Shown here in pieces: positions 51,591-59,888 of a stretch of DNA of 64,000 nucleotides. Below the pieces are notes generated by a model. It saw only the letters and a program-made list of their open reading frames with translations, was not told where the DNA came from and did no database searches. A program made the position numbers and the translations under genes. Source of the stretch: DASVFB01 sp963766345 (GTDB lineage: Bacteria; Actinomycetota; Thermoleophilia; Gaiellales; Gaiellaceae). The stretch's first letter is position 1; every line of letters starts with the position of its first letter. The stretch lies in assembly GCA_963766345.1 (NCBI GenBank), contig CAVXZL010000012.1, positions 620,001 to 684,000 on the forward strand. The letters run 5' to 3'.

Positions 51591-51800
51591 ATGGGGACAC
51601 TCGTCACTCGGTGGCGAACGTGGCGCGAGAAGCGGCGCGAGGAGATGCGCGAGCGCCTCGCGTTGGAGTTAGAGCGCCACCCCGAACACGGAGGAGCGCC
51701 TATCGCGGGCGGCTATGGCTTCAAGCTCTTCGCCCTCGCCGTCCTCGTCGCCATCGTCGTCTTCGCCGTGTGGATTGAGAGGACGGGGCTCAAGTACTAA
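51591..51800 (+). CDS. Small single-pass membrane protein of the remnant
   Basis: 69 residues with AAAGGAGC before the ATG: basic coiled N-terminus (TRWRTWREKRREEMRERLAL) and one C-terminal helix LFALAVLVAIVVFAVWI. It could be a phage holin-like or regulatory membrane protein. No family recognised. Confidence 0.6.
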   Translation: MGTLVTRWRTWREKRREEMRERLALELERHPEHGGAPIAGGYGFKLFALAVLVAIVVFAVWIERTGLKY

Positions 51801-51859
51801 CGGGGAGCGGCTCGCACGAGACTTCGCAGCGGGTCCATTACTCGCCATGATGCCCGCGT

Positions 51860-52116
51860 ATGACGTCGTCGGACGAACTCGAACTCGCCGAAGCCTCGTG
51901 GCGCGACGCCGAGCCTGCCTCACCGCAAGAGGTGCAATCGGTCGGTAACGAGTTGCACGGCTCGCGTCGCTCGACCCCGAACGCGATTGGCTCGACTTCG
52001 CGCTGCGATGGCTCGCCGCCGATTCGTTTGCGGCGATGACGCACCGGCAGGCGCGCGAGCTACTCGCCGACCTCTTGCGCTGCGCAGGCCAACTCGCGAA
52101 CGGCGGCGGGCGCTAA
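51860..52116 (+). pseudogene. Small phage-type protein with a frameshift
   Basis: The start MTSSDELELAEASWRDAEPA and SPQEVQSVGNEL is in one frame; ARLASLDPERDWLDFALRWL, then AADSFAAMTHRQARELLADL continues in another from about 51955. Together they look like one acidic helical protein such as a phage accessory protein. No family recognised. Confidence 0.5.
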
Positions 52117-52125
52117 GGCAAAGCT

Positions 52126-52260
52126 CTACGGGATCACGAATTGGACGAGGCGCTTTCGCCCCGGCAAGCCGAATGAGAGGTGAAGCGACTCACCGTCCCA
52201 CGTCACGTCGGTCATCACGACGATTACGGCGGCGATTGCGAGCGTCCGAAGGCGAGGCAC
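52126..52260 (-). CDS. Short ORF in the remnant
   Basis: 44 residues from GTG 52260: VPRLRTLAIAAVIVVMTDVT, then WDGESLHLSFGLPGRKRLVQ. It could start at ATG 52215 instead. Only weak support: open frame, plausible composition, minus-strand position next to the terminase-like gene. Confidence 0.3.
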   Translation of the reverse strand: MPRLRTLAIAAVIVVMTDVTWDGESLHLSFGLPGRKRLVQFVIP

Positions 52261-52324
52261 GGCGCAATCCTCGCACGTCGACACTCGCGCGCGGCATAAC
52301 AACGCGTTCGGCGATCCGCGAAGG

Positions 52325-52675
52325 CTAAGCCCCGGCGTCGCCGGGATCAACCGCGCGCAGACGACGCACGTTCGAGCCTCGCCCGACGACCGGCGGCTCG
52401 CGAGTTGCGACGTCAGCAGCGTCGAGCACGGCCCACCCGAGCATCCTGCGCGAGCGCGGCGTTAAGCCGAAGCGATCTTCAAGCGACACGATCGCGGCTA
52501 GCTCGCCGACCTTCAACGGGCGACGGCCGCCCTCGTCGATAAGCCGGGCGAGCCGCTCAAGCGCGAAGCGATCGACGTCGAGGTACTCGGCCGCCATTGG
52601 CGAGTGCCAAACGCTCGCCCACCACGCGCGCGTCGACGCGAGCCACGCCGGACGCTTGCGCGGCAACGGCGGCAC
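52325..52675 (-). CDS. Phage terminase small subunit-like protein
   Basis: 116 residues from GTG 52675: WLASTRAWWASVWHSPMAAE, then DRFALERLARLIDEGGRRPL and VSLEDRFGLTPRSRRMLGWA. This pattern (large aromatic N-terminus, helix pair, FGLTPRSR) is typical of actinophage terminase small subunits of the P27 type. The longer open reading from 52699 starts inside the att repeat. It marks the segment as phage-derived. Confidence 0.7.
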   Translation of the reverse strand: MPPLPRKRPAWLASTRAWWASVWHSPMAAEYLDVDRFALERLARLIDEGGRRPLKVGELAAIVSLEDRFGLTPRSRRMLGWAVLDAADVATREPPVVGRGSNVRRLRAVDPGDAGA

Positions 52676-52678
52676 CTT

Positions 52679-52709
52679 GAGGTCGTATGTTCGAATCATG
52701 CCGGGCGCA
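52679..52709 (+). repeat. attR-type tRNA 3' end duplicate
   Basis: A copy of the 3' 31 bases of tRNA-Arg with three mismatches. It is not a full tRNA: no D-arm or anticodon arm precedes it. Confidence 0.8.
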
Positions 52710-52727
52710 CTTCGGCGTGCCGCGCCG

Positions 52728-53303
52728 TCAGGTGCCGAGCTCGCGAACGGCACGGCGAACAGGCCGACGGGCGGTGCCGCTCACCTGGACGAGCGTTCCG
52801 CTCCCCAACGGCTCCAGGTGGATGACGACCTGCGAGCTGTCCGTGTGCAGGAGCGCGACCAGCCCGACGGGGAAGGCGAACACGGCGAGGAGGAACGTCC
52901 ACGCCGGGCGGTACGTCCGCTCCAGGATCAACGAAGTGGGCGACGGCGAGCTCAGTCGATACCCGTCGGCGATCAGCTCCGCAACGACGGTGCGCATCGC
53001 GGCGTCGCGCACCGCCGTAACGTCCTTCGTGGTCCTGATCCGCGTCTTGAACGGGAGGTTCCCCGGCCACAAACGGCGCAGCGGCCGCGGCGCCGCGGCG
53101 GGCGCCGCATGCGAAGCCGGGAGGTCGGCGACGAGCGTCTTCAGCTCATCGACGCCGGTCGCGCCAAAGGCCCGCTCGATCCGCTCCGAGAACTCGTCGA
53201 CGGTCAGCCGGCCTGCAGCGAGGTGAGCGCGGAGCGAGCGAGCAACCTCCTCGCGCTCGGCGTCGGACGCGCGCAGGGCCGGCGTCACCGGCGTCTCGTC
53301 CAC
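52728..53303 (-). CDS. DUF1707 membrane-associated protein
   Basis: 191 residues from GTG 53303. LRASDAEREEVARSLRAHLA, then AGRLTVDEFSERIERAFGAT is the DUF1707 domain. One membrane helix (WTFLLAVFAFPVGLVALL) near residue 140 follows a PLRRLWPGNLPFKTRI linker. DUF1707 proteins are small regulators in actinobacteria. Its 3' end comes within 20 bases of the att repeat at 52709, outside the remnant. Confidence 0.8.
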   Translation of the reverse strand: MDETPVTPALRASDAEREEVARSLRAHLAAGRLTVDEFSERIERAFGATGVDELKTLVADLPASHAAPAAAPRPLRRLWPGNLPFKTRIRTTKDVTAVRDAAMRTVVAELIADGYRLSSPSPTSLILERTYRPAWTFLLAVFAFPVGLVALLHTDSSQVVIHLEPLGSGTLVQVSGTARRPVRRAVRELGT

Positions 53304-53356
53304 GCCGCGAGTATGAACACGGAGGCTTCCGAACGTCCGCGCCGAAGCGATGCCCA

Positions 53357-53884
53357 ATGGCGCAACCGCCCCAGTTCCTCACGCTCAAGCGTCACCGCGA
53401 GCTCGAGGGCGTCTACAACACCGGCCTCGTCGTCCGCTGGATCGCCTACGCGCTGATCGGCGCGGTGGCGATCCTCGGCTTGCTCGGCGTGTTCGGCCAG
53501 CGCCCGTCGACGACGACCGAGGACGCCGGGGCGGCCCGGCTCGACCTCTTCGCTCCGTCGCACCTACGCGGCGGCCTGCTCTTCATGGCGCGCTTCACGA
53601 TCACGGCGAAGCAGGACCTGAAGAACGCGACCCTCGTCCTCGCGCCGGGCTGGACCGAGGACATGACCATCAACACGATCGAGCCTTCGCCGACCAACGA
53701 GACGAGCGACAACGGCCTGCTGACGCTCGAGCTCGGACAGATCAAGGCCGGCGCGACCTTTGTGCTCTACATGGAATTCCAGGTCAACCCGACGAACGTC
53801 GGCCGCGGCTCGCAGGACGTCGAGCTTCGCGACGGCGACACGCACATCACGACCATCGAGCGCACGCTGACGGTGTACCCCTGA
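53357..53884 (+). CDS. Single-pass membrane protein
   Basis: 175 residues. A helix near residues 26-47 (RWIAYALIGAVAILGLLGVF) follows a short N-terminus, then a beta-rich external domain: FMARFTITAKQDLKNATLVL, GWTEDMTINTIEPSPTNETS, FVLYMEFQVNPTNVG. It resembles an extracellular domain with no recognised family. Its stop overlaps the next start as TGATG. Confidence 0.65.
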   Translation: MAQPPQFLTLKRHRELEGVYNTGLVVRWIAYALIGAVAILGLLGVFGQRPSTTTEDAGAARLDLFAPSHLRGGLLFMARFTITAKQDLKNATLVLAPGWTEDMTINTIEPSPTNETSDNGLLTLELGQIKAGATFVLYMEFQVNPTNVGRGSQDVELRDGDTHITTIERTLTVYP

Positions 53885-54336
53885 TGGATCTCGTACTCCG
53901 CGCAGTCTTCATGTTCGGGTTCATCTACGCGCTGACGCGGCTGATGGGCAGGCGCGAGCTGTCTTCGCTCGAGCCCTTCGACCTCATCCTGCTGATCGTG
54001 CTCGGCGACGCGATCCAGCAGGGGCTCACACAGGACGACTACTCGGTGACCGGCGCGGTGCTCGTGATCGGAACCCTCGCACTGCTGCAGGTCTTCACGT
54101 CCTTCCTCAGCTTCAAGGTTCCGCGGCTGCGGCCGGTGCTCGAAGGAGAGCCCGTGATCGTCGTCGAGGACGGGCAGCCGATCGAACGGAACCTGCGTCG
54201 CGAGCGCCTGACCATCGAGGAGATCGCCGCGCAGGCGCGGATTCAGCAGATCGAGTCGCTGAACGACATCAAGTGGGCCGTGCTCGAGACGAGCGGCCAG
54301 ATCTCGTTCATCAAAAAGGGCGGGGGCGGCTCGTAG
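53884..54336 (+). CDS. YetF/DUF421 family membrane protein
   Basis: 150 residues: three helices with LTRLMGRRELSSLEPFDLIL, then LIVLGDAIQQGLTQDDYSVT, and a C-terminal cytosolic part RNLRRERLTIEEIAAQARIQ with ESLNDIKWAVLETSGQISFI. This is the standard DUF421 order. Function unknown. Translation is coupled to the preceding gene. Confidence 0.88.
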   Translation: MDLVLRAVFMFGFIYALTRLMGRRELSSLEPFDLILLIVLGDAIQQGLTQDDYSVTGAVLVIGTLALLQVFTSFLSFKVPRLRPVLEGEPVIVVEDGQPIERNLRRERLTIEEIAAQARIQQIESLNDIKWAVLETSGQISFIKKGGGGS

Positions 54337-55072
54337 CGGGCCGACCGGCGACGTCGACCTCGGCGCCGTCGGGCACCTCCGTCCGAACGTACGCGAGCGC
54401 CAGGCCCTCGACGGTGCTCGTCACGCGTCCGACGACCTTGTCGCCGAAGCGCACGTCGTCGCCGGGTCGCGCGGCTTCGACCTCGAGCACGCGCAAACCG
54501 CGGTTCGCGTGGCCGCGGTAGTGCAGGCGCGCGATCGGCTCCTGCCCGGGAAAGCATCCCTTCGTGAACGAGATGTGCGTGCGGTCGAGCCCGGCCTCGG
54601 CGGGGAGGATCGTCTCGTCGAGCTCCCTACCCCACGCGGGAACGCGCGTCTCGATTCGCGCGCGCTCGAGCTCCTCGTCGTCGAGCGTCACGTCGAGATC
54701 GCCGTCGAGCACTTCGACCGTGCCAGGCAGCTCACCCGGCAGGCCGTCCGCGACGCCGAACACGAGCGTCGACCTGTGCTCCTCGGGCTCGACCTCGCAC
54801 TTCGCGGCGAAGCGCGCGCGCATGAGGGTCGAGCGCACGATGTCGCCGAGCTCGGGCTCGGTCAGGAGCAGAAAGTCGTTCGCGCCTCGACGCCAGACCC
54901 GGAGCGGCGCGACGATCCGGCCCTTCGCGGTGAGCAGCAGCGCCGGGAAGACGTCCGCGTCCTGCTCGACGTCGTTCGACAGCATCCGCTGCAGGAAGTC
55001 GACGGCGTCAGGACCGTGGACGGCGACGTACGAACGGGGTCGAGCCGCGGCGCGATGCGTAACGATCGGCAT
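54311..55072 (-). CDS. ygfZ: Folate-binding YgfZ/CAF17-like protein
   Basis: 253 residues. The diagnostic K-G-C-F-P-G-Q-E loop (TKGCFPGQEPIARLHYRG) and the N-terminal FLQRMLSNDVEQ identify YgfZ, a folate-dependent factor for repair or assembly of some Fe-S proteins. ATG 55072 fits the family length. Its last 26 bases overlap the YetF gene end on the other strand. Confidence 0.9.
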   Translation of the reverse strand: MPIVTHRAAARPRSYVAVHGPDAVDFLQRMLSNDVEQDADVFPALLLTAKGRIVAPLRVWRRGANDFLLLTEPELGDIVRSTLMRARFAAKCEVEPEEHRSTLVFGVADGLPGELPGTVEVLDGDLDVTLDDEELERARIETRVPAWGRELDETILPAEAGLDRTHISFTKGCFPGQEPIARLHYRGHANRGLRVLEVEAARPGDDVRFGDKVVGRVTSTVEGLALAYVRTEVPDGAEVDVAGRPATSRPRPF

Positions 55073-55091
55073 CGCAACTAGTCTAGGCAGC

Positions 55092-55697
55092 GTGTTCCGT
55101 TCGAGAGCCGAGCGCAAGGTTGCGGACGCGGGATACGACCCGAAGCGCCTCCCGCCCGGCCAGTACATCACCGACAAGTGGCCGGTTCTTCACGCCGGCT
55201 CGGTACCGCACACGGACCTCGCGACGTGGGACTTCCACGTGTTCGGCTCCGTCGAGGACGAAGTGTCGCTGTCATATGACGAGCTCCAGGCGTTGCCGCA
55301 GACGGAGATCACGGCCGACATCCACTGCGTGACGCGGTGGAGCCGCTTCGACGCCACCTTCCGCGGCGTGCACTGGCACGAGCTCGCGAAGCTCGTCAAG
55401 CCGGCTCCCGAGGCGCGCTTCGTCGTCGCGCACGCCGAGCAGGGCTTCACGTCGAACGTCCCGCTCGCCGCGCTCGAGGACGAGGACGCGCTCATCGCGT
55501 GGGAGGCAGACGGCGAGCGGTTGACGCCGGACCACGGCTGGCCGCTGCGCCTGGTCGTACCGTCGCGCTATTTCTGGAAGAGCGCCAAGTGGCTCCGCGG
55601 TCTCGAGCTGCTCCCGAACGACCGCCCCGGCTTCTGGGAGCGCTACGGCTACCACAACGAAGCCGACTACTGGAAAGAGCAGCGCTACGGCTTTTAG
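55092..55697 (+). CDS. Molybdopterin-dependent sulfite oxidase-like protein
   Basis: 201 residues starting at GTG 55092. The molybdenum-ligand Cys lies in ITADIHCVTRWSR, and YFWKSAKWLRGLELL, PGFWERYGYHNEADYWKEQR match MsrP/YedY-like sulfite oxidase-family proteins. No Tat signal is visible, unlike MsrP, so a cytosolic member is likely. It diverges from ygfZ. Confidence 0.88.
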   Translation: MFRSRAERKVADAGYDPKRLPPGQYITDKWPVLHAGSVPHTDLATWDFHVFGSVEDEVSLSYDELQALPQTEITADIHCVTRWSRFDATFRGVHWHELAKLVKPAPEARFVVAHAEQGFTSNVPLAALEDEDALIAWEADGERLTPDHGWPLRLVVPSRYFWKSAKWLRGLELLPNDRPGFWERYGYHNEADYWKEQRYGF

Positions 55698-55800
55698 CCG
55701 CGCCTTGAGCGAGGGGCCGAACGAAGATCACCCGTTCGAGGGATCGGCCGTCCGGACAGACCGTCGATAACTAAGCCAGATCCACCTCCCCCATTCCCCC

Positions 55801-55874
55801 GAAGAGCCGCTTCCCCAGGCGGCTCTTCTCGTTCTAGCCCCAAAGACGAAGGAGCCGGCTCGGCCGGCTCCTTC
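55801..55874. terminator. Two hairpins downstream of the sulfite oxidase-like gene
   Basis: GAAGAGCCGC pairs with GCGGCTCTTC (55801-55828) and is followed by a TTCTCGTTCTA tract; GAAGGAGCCGGC pairs with GCCGGCTCCTTC (55848-55874). They lie 100-180 bases past the stop of the plus-strand gene. The remaining sequence of the 293-base gap 55698-55990 shows no gene that I can support. Confidence 0.7.
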
Positions 55875-55947
55875 GCTAGGACAGACAGTTTCCCGCAGTC
55901 CCGTCCGTATCCACCACAATCGGCGACCACGGCAGAAAGACGGGGCT

Positions 55948-55974
55948 CACGGGGGAAACATGGTCTCCCCCGTG
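55948..55974 (-). terminator. Terminator of the groESL operon
   Basis: CACGGGGGA and TCCCCCGTG arms enclose nine bases just past the groEL stop on the minus strand. Confidence 0.8.
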
Positions 55975-55990
55975 TTCTTCCCCGTGCTCC

Positions 55991-57622
55991 TTACATCATC
56001 CCGCCCATGTCGGGCATGCCGCCGCCGCCCGCGCCGACCGGCTGCTTCTCCGGCGCCTCGGCGACGACCGCCTCGGTCGTGAGGATGTTCTTCGCGATCG
56101 ACGCCGCGTTCTGCAGCGCCGAGCGCGTGACCATCGTCGGGTCGATGATCCCGGCCTTGATCAGGTCCTCGACCTCGCCCGTGTCGACGTTCAGGCCCAT
56201 CCCGGCGCCTGCGTTGCGCACCTTGTCGACGACGACCGAAGCCTCCAGGCCCGCATTGTGCGCGAGCTGGCGGATCGGCTCCTCGAGCGCGCGCTTGATG
56301 ATCTGCGCGCCCGTCTTCTCGTCCGGGATCGCGATCTCGTCGAGCTTGATCGCCTCGACCGCGTTCAGGAGCGCGACACCGCCGCCCGGGACGATGCCCT
56401 CCTCGAGCGCCGCCCGGGTCGCCTGCACGGCGTCCTCGACACGGTGCTTCTTCTCCTTCATCTCGGTCTCGGTCGCAGCGCCGACCTTGATCACCGCGAC
56501 GCCGCCCGACAGCTTCGCGAGGCGCTCCTGGAGCTTCTCGCGGTCGAAGTCGGAGTCGGTGTCCTCGATCTCGCCCTTGAGCTGCTTGATCCGGGCCTTG
56601 ATGGCCTCGGAGTCGCCGTTGCCGTCGATGATCGTCGACGAGTCCTTGTCGACGACGACGCGACGGGCGCGGCCGAGCTGCGTGACCTTCGTGTTCTCGA
56701 GCTTGAGGCCCAGCTCCTCGGTGATCACCTCGCCGCCCGTGAGGATCGCAATGTCCTCGAGCATGCGCTTGCGGCGATCGCCGAAGCCCGGCGCCTTGAC
56801 GGCGACGGCCTGGAACGTGCCGCGCAGCTTGTTGACGACGATCGTCGCGAGCGACTCGCCCTCGACGTCCTCCGCAACGATCAGCAGCGGCTTGCCCGCC
56901 TGGATGACCTGCTCGAGAATCGGGAGCAGATCCTTGACGGCGCCGATCTTCTGGTTCGCGACGAGGATGTACGGATCCTCGAGCACGGCCTCCATGCGCT
57001 CGGCGTCAGTGATCATGTACGGCGAGAGGTAGCCCTTGTCGAACTGCATGCCCTCGGTGAACTCGAGCTCGAGGCCGAACGTCTGACCCTCCTCGACGTT
57101 CACGACGCCGTCCTTGCCGACCTTCTCGATCGCGTCGGCGATGTTGTCGCCGATCTCGCGCTCGCGCGACGAGATGCTCGCGACCCGGGCGATGTCTTCC
57201 TTGCCCGAGATCTCCTTCGACTGCGACTTGAGGTTCTCGGTCACGGCCTCGACGGCCGTCTCGATGCCGCGCTTGAGCGACATCGGGTTCGCGCCGGCGG
57301 CGACGTTCTTCAGGCCCTCGCGAACGATGGCCTGGGCGAGGACGGTCGCGGTCGTCGTGCCGTCGCCGGCGACGTCGTTCGTCGCAGTGGCGACCTCGCG
57401 CACGAGCTGCGCGCCCTGGTTCTCGAAGACGTCCTCGACCTCGATCTCGCGGGCGATGGTGACACCGTCGTTCGTGATCGTGGGCGCGCCGAACTTCTTG
57501 TCGAGCACGACGTAGCGCCCCTTCGGGCCAAGGGTGACCTTGACCGCGTCTGCGAGGATGTTCACGCCGCGCTCAAGCGCGCGCCGGGCATCCTCGTTGA
57601 ACTTCAGCTCCTTGTGAGCCAT
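55991..57622 (-). CDS. groL: 60-kDa chaperonin GroEL
   Basis: 543 residues, complete. LGPKGRYVVLDKKFGAPTIT, VAGDGTTTATVLAQAIV, PGGGVALLNA and the C-terminal GGGGMPDMGGMM are diagnostic. It forms the double-ring folding chamber with GroES and ATP. It follows groES by 34 bases in the CIRCE-controlled operon. Confidence 0.98.
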   Translation of the reverse strand: MAHKELKFNEDARRALERGVNILADAVKVTLGPKGRYVVLDKKFGAPTITNDGVTIAREIEVEDVFENQGAQLVREVATATNDVAGDGTTTATVLAQAIVREGLKNVAAGANPMSLKRGIETAVEAVTENLKSQSKEISGKEDIARVASISSREREIGDNIADAIEKVGKDGVVNVEEGQTFGLELEFTEGMQFDKGYLSPYMITDAERMEAVLEDPYILVANQKIGAVKDLLPILEQVIQAGKPLLIVAEDVEGESLATIVVNKLRGTFQAVAVKAPGFGDRRKRMLEDIAILTGGEVITEELGLKLENTKVTQLGRARRVVVDKDSSTIIDGNGDSEAIKARIKQLKGEIEDTDSDFDREKLQERLAKLSGGVAVIKVGAATETEMKEKKHRVEDAVQATRAALEEGIVPGGGVALLNAVEAIKLDEIAIPDEKTGAQIIKRALEEPIRQLAHNAGLEASVVVDKVRNAGAGMGLNVDTGEVEDLIKAGIIDPTMVTRSALQNAASIAKNILTTEAVVAEAPEKQPVGAGGGGMPDMGGMM

Positions 57623-57656
57623 ATCTGTGTCGTTCCTCCTCTGTTGCGGTTCCGGG

Positions 57657-57974
57657 TTAGGCGGATGCGCCGACGGGCTCGCGGTCTCCGACGACCTTGG
57701 CGAGCACGTCCGACTCGCGCAGGATCAGCACGTCGTCCGCGCCGACCTTGATCTCCGTGCCGCCGTACTTCGAGAAGATCACCTCGTCGCCCTCGGCGAC
57801 GTCCATCGGGACGATGTCGCCCTTGTCGTTGCGGCTGCCGGGGCCGACCGAGAGGACGCGTCCGCGCTGCGGCTTCTCCTTCGCGGTGTCGGGGAGGACG
57901 ATGCCGCTGACGGTCGTCTCTTCCTCCTCCAGCACCTCGACGATCAGGCGGTCACCCAGTGGCTGTAGATCCAT
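57657..57974 (-). CDS. groS: 10-kDa chaperonin GroES
   Basis: 105 residues. LQPLGDRLIVEVLEEEETTV and the mobile loop SGIVLPDTAKEKPQRGRVLS are characteristic, with EIKVGADDVLILRESDVLA at the end. The ATG at 57974 is the canonical start. It caps the GroEL ring. First gene of the operon. Confidence 0.97.
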   Translation of the reverse strand: MDLQPLGDRLIVEVLEEEETTVSGIVLPDTAKEKPQRGRVLSVGPGSRNDKGDIVPMDVAEGDEVIFSKYGGTEIKVGADDVLILRESDVLAKVVGDREPVGASA

Positions 57975-58011
57975 GTGATAGGGCCTCCCTGACTTGAGTT
58001 TGTGACTGAGT

Positions 58012-58038
58012 CTGGCACTCCCTGGCCGAGAGTGCCAG
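58012..58038 (-). promoter_or_regulatory. CIRCE operator and groESL promoter
   Basis: CTGGCACTC-N9-GAGTGCCAG is a standard CIRCE (HrcA repressor) element, with both 9-base arms perfectly paired. On the minus strand TAGAAT (58048-58043) and TTGCGA (58072-58067, 18-base spacer) form the promoter, so HrcA covers the transcript start. The gene is therefore heat-induced. Confidence 0.92.
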
Positions 58039-58103
58039 CGGCATTCTAGTGGCTTTCGACCCGCCGTCGCAACTTCTGGGGCGACGTCTGTTACAAAGCC
58101 GGG

Positions 58104-58529
58104 ATGGCGCGGGAGTTCTCGGCCGGCGGAGTCGTCGTGCGGAGCCAGGACGGGAGCTGGTGGCTCGCGGCGATCCGGCCAGGCGGCAAGCCGGACGGCG
58201 TCTGGGCCCTGCCGAAGGGCCAGATCGCACCCGGCGACTCCGCCGACGACACCGCGCTCCGCGAGGTGGCCGAGGAAACAGGCCTCCACGGACGCCTGGA
58301 CGGCAAGCTCGGCGACGTCCGGTACGTCTACACGTGGAAGGGCGATCGGATCTTCAAGGTCGTGTCGTTCTTCCTCGTGCGCTACGAACACGGCGAGATC
58401 GGCGACGTCCCGCCGGAGTTCGCACACGAGATCGAGGAGGCACGGTGGCTGCCGCTGCCGGACGCCGTCGACCTGCTGGCGTACAAGGGCGAGCGTGAGA
58501 TGGCCCGAGAAGCCCTTTCCCGCTTATGA
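58104..58529 (+). CDS. Nudix hydrolase
   Basis: 141 residues. GGKPDGVWALPKGQIAPGDS then TALREVAEETGL is the Nudix helix region, but the usual first Glu of GX5E is Asp (GQIAPGD). It would hydrolyse a nucleoside-diphosphate compound. The protein resembles MutT/Ap4A-type enzymes with VVSFFLVRYEHGE. Its stop overlaps the next gene by 35 bases. Confidence 0.88.
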   Translation: MAREFSAGGVVVRSQDGSWWLAAIRPGGKPDGVWALPKGQIAPGDSADDTALREVAEETGLHGRLDGKLGDVRYVYTWKGDRIFKVVSFFLVRYEHGEIGDVPPEFAHEIEEARWLPLPDAVDLLAYKGEREMAREALSRL

Positions 58530-58890
58530 TGCGCGCGCCCTGTACGCGCTGAACTTCTACAACCCGCTCGTCGCCGACCAGCTGCGGAACGGCCGCAAGA
58601 CGGCGACCATCCGGCTCGGCGACAAGACCGCCAAGTACAAGAAGGGCCAGATCGTCGCGGTACTCGTCGGCGCGCGCTACGGCGTACGGGAGAAGGTCTT
58701 CGACGCAGTCATCGACAAGGTCGAGGTGAAGGCGCTAGAGGACCTGTCGCCGCGCGAGATCGAGCACGACAACCCGTCGCTCCGCCGGCCCGAGGAGATG
58801 GCCGACTTCCTGAGCCAGCTCTACAACCGGGACGTGAGCGGCGCGCACGCCGTGACCGTGATCCGGTTCTCGGCGATCAAGAACTCCTGA
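58495..58890 (+). CDS. ASCH-domain protein
   Basis: 131 residues, GTG start inside the Nudix gene. LVADQLRNGRKTATIRLGDK, then KYKKGQIVAVLVGARYG are the ASCH RNA-binding-like pattern. ASCH proteins bind RNA or act as acetylcytidine hydrolases. Overlap with the Nudix gene suggests a shared mRNA. Confidence 0.75.
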   Translation: MRWPEKPFPAYDARALYALNFYNPLVADQLRNGRKTATIRLGDKTAKYKKGQIVAVLVGARYGVREKVFDAVIDKVEVKALEDLSPREIEHDNPSLRRPEEMADFLSQLYNRDVSGAHAVTVIRFSAIKNS

Positions 58891-58892
58891 GA

Positions 58893-59038
58893 CCTCGGCG
58901 TCGGCTGCGTCGCCCTCCTGATCGGCGGCGCCGGTCGTAACTCGACCTTCGAGCGCGCGATGCCTACACGCCGACCGAGCAGTTCTGGGGTCGGATCCCC
59001 GGCGCGGCTCTACTCGCGCTCGGCCTCTTCGTCCTCTA
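58893..59038 (+). pseudogene. Remnant of a small membrane protein
   Basis: Reading past the ASCH stop in different frames gives VALLIGGAGRNSTFERA and then RDAYTPTEQFWGRIPGAALL with ALGLFVL, which together look like the tail of a two-helix membrane protein. No start codon is present and a frame change is needed near 58960. Weak evidence. Confidence 0.25.
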
Positions 59039-59614
59039 ACCGCTCCAAGGAAGCTCGTCCCAGGCGTCGGGACGGCCGAGGCGCCAGTGCCCGAACGGCG
59101 AGTACGCGACGCTCGGCTGCTCGGTATCGGTCTCGGCGCCGGCGCCGTGCTTCAGTGCGGTTTCGTCGCGCGGGTAGAGGATCGTGCCTTCGCGGCTGCG
59201 CGCGCCGACCATGAGGATCGCGCACGGGCCGTCGCCTGCGCCGACGAATGCATGCGTCGTCCCGGGCGGACAGTGCACGAGATCCCACGCGTGCAGGCGC
59301 CGCTCCTCGCCCTCGATGATCAGCACGCACTCGCCGCTCAGCACGAGGAAGTCCTCCTGATTCGACTCGCGGTGGTACATGGCGCTCGGTTTGCCGGGCT
59401 CGAGCACGTGGAGCTTGATCCCGATTTGCGGATGCTGCTGCGCCTTGAGCTCGGGCCGTTCGATCGCAAGGCGGCCGTCGACCTCGAAGCCGCAGCGCGC
59501 GCCGAAGTTGTCATTGCGCATCCACGTCGCGTCTGCGGCGTTGACGACGAACCAGCCTTCGCCCTGCGGCGCGAGGCCGGCGCCCGTCTCGACGAGGCGC
59601 GCCTCCTCAGTCAC
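59036..59614 (-). CDS. Cupin-domain protein
   Basis: 192 residues starting at GTG 59614 behind GAGGA. Cupin motifs: AMYHRESNQEDFLVLSGECV, LHAWDLVHCPPGTTHAFVGA. The metal ligands His/Glu are present. These small barrels bind metals and bind or modify sugars or acids. Its start overlaps the zinc-ribbon gene stop by 8 bases. Confidence 0.85.
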   Translation of the reverse strand: MTEEARLVETGAGLAPQGEGWFVVNAADATWMRNDNFGARCGFEVDGRLAIERPELKAQQHPQIGIKLHVLEPGKPSAMYHRESNQEDFLVLSGECVLIIEGEERRLHAWDLVHCPPGTTHAFVGAGDGPCAILMVGARSREGTILYPRDETALKHGAGAETDTEQPSVAYSPFGHWRLGRPDAWDELPWSG

Positions 59615-59879
59615 GCCGGATCCTCGAGCCGAAGAGCTCGTTCTCGCGCAGCTTCGCGCCACACGACTCGCAGTCGACGGTTGCGACCGACGAGAACGGC
59701 GCGTCGCATGACGGGCAGCGCCGCAGGAGCTCGCCGCCGCACTGCAGGCACCGCTCGGGCACCTCGTCCTCGAAATCCTCGAACCAGCGCAGCGCCGCGC
59801 CGCACCCGAGACAGAACGCAACCCAGTCGCCGAGGACCTTCCGGCGCTCCTCGCGCAGCCAGTCCGAGGCCTTGCCCAC
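59607..59879 (-). CDS. Zinc-ribbon protein
   Basis: 90 residues with GTG start. Four Cys knuckles: FCLGCGAA, RCLQCGG, CPSCDAP, CESCGAK. A helical N-terminus (WLREERRKVLGDWVAF) comes first. It is probably a double zinc ribbon binding nucleic acid or protein; family not certain. Part of a three-gene set with HTH and cupin genes. Confidence 0.75.
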   Translation of the reverse strand: MGKASDWLREERRKVLGDWVAFCLGCGAALRWFEDFEDEVPERCLQCGGELLRRCPSCDAPFSSVATVDCESCGAKLRENELFGSRIRRD

Positions 59880-59888
59880 GGCGAGAGG

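Larger units (their letters stand above)
51370..52709. mobile_element. Prophage or satellite remnant in tRNA-Arg
   Basis: The 1.34-kb segment lies between the tRNA 3' end and its duplicate. It contains a small membrane protein, a decayed small gene, and a terminase small subunit-like gene, but no integrase. Base usage differs visibly from the flanks. A tandem operator-like repeat lies at 51515-51551. It is the residue of an integrated element. Confidence 0.75.

Noticed and set aside
52640..52712. A second complete tRNA gene
   Set aside because: Only the T-arm and acceptor 3' side are present; there is no D-arm, anticodon arm or 5' acceptor strand, so it is an att duplicate.
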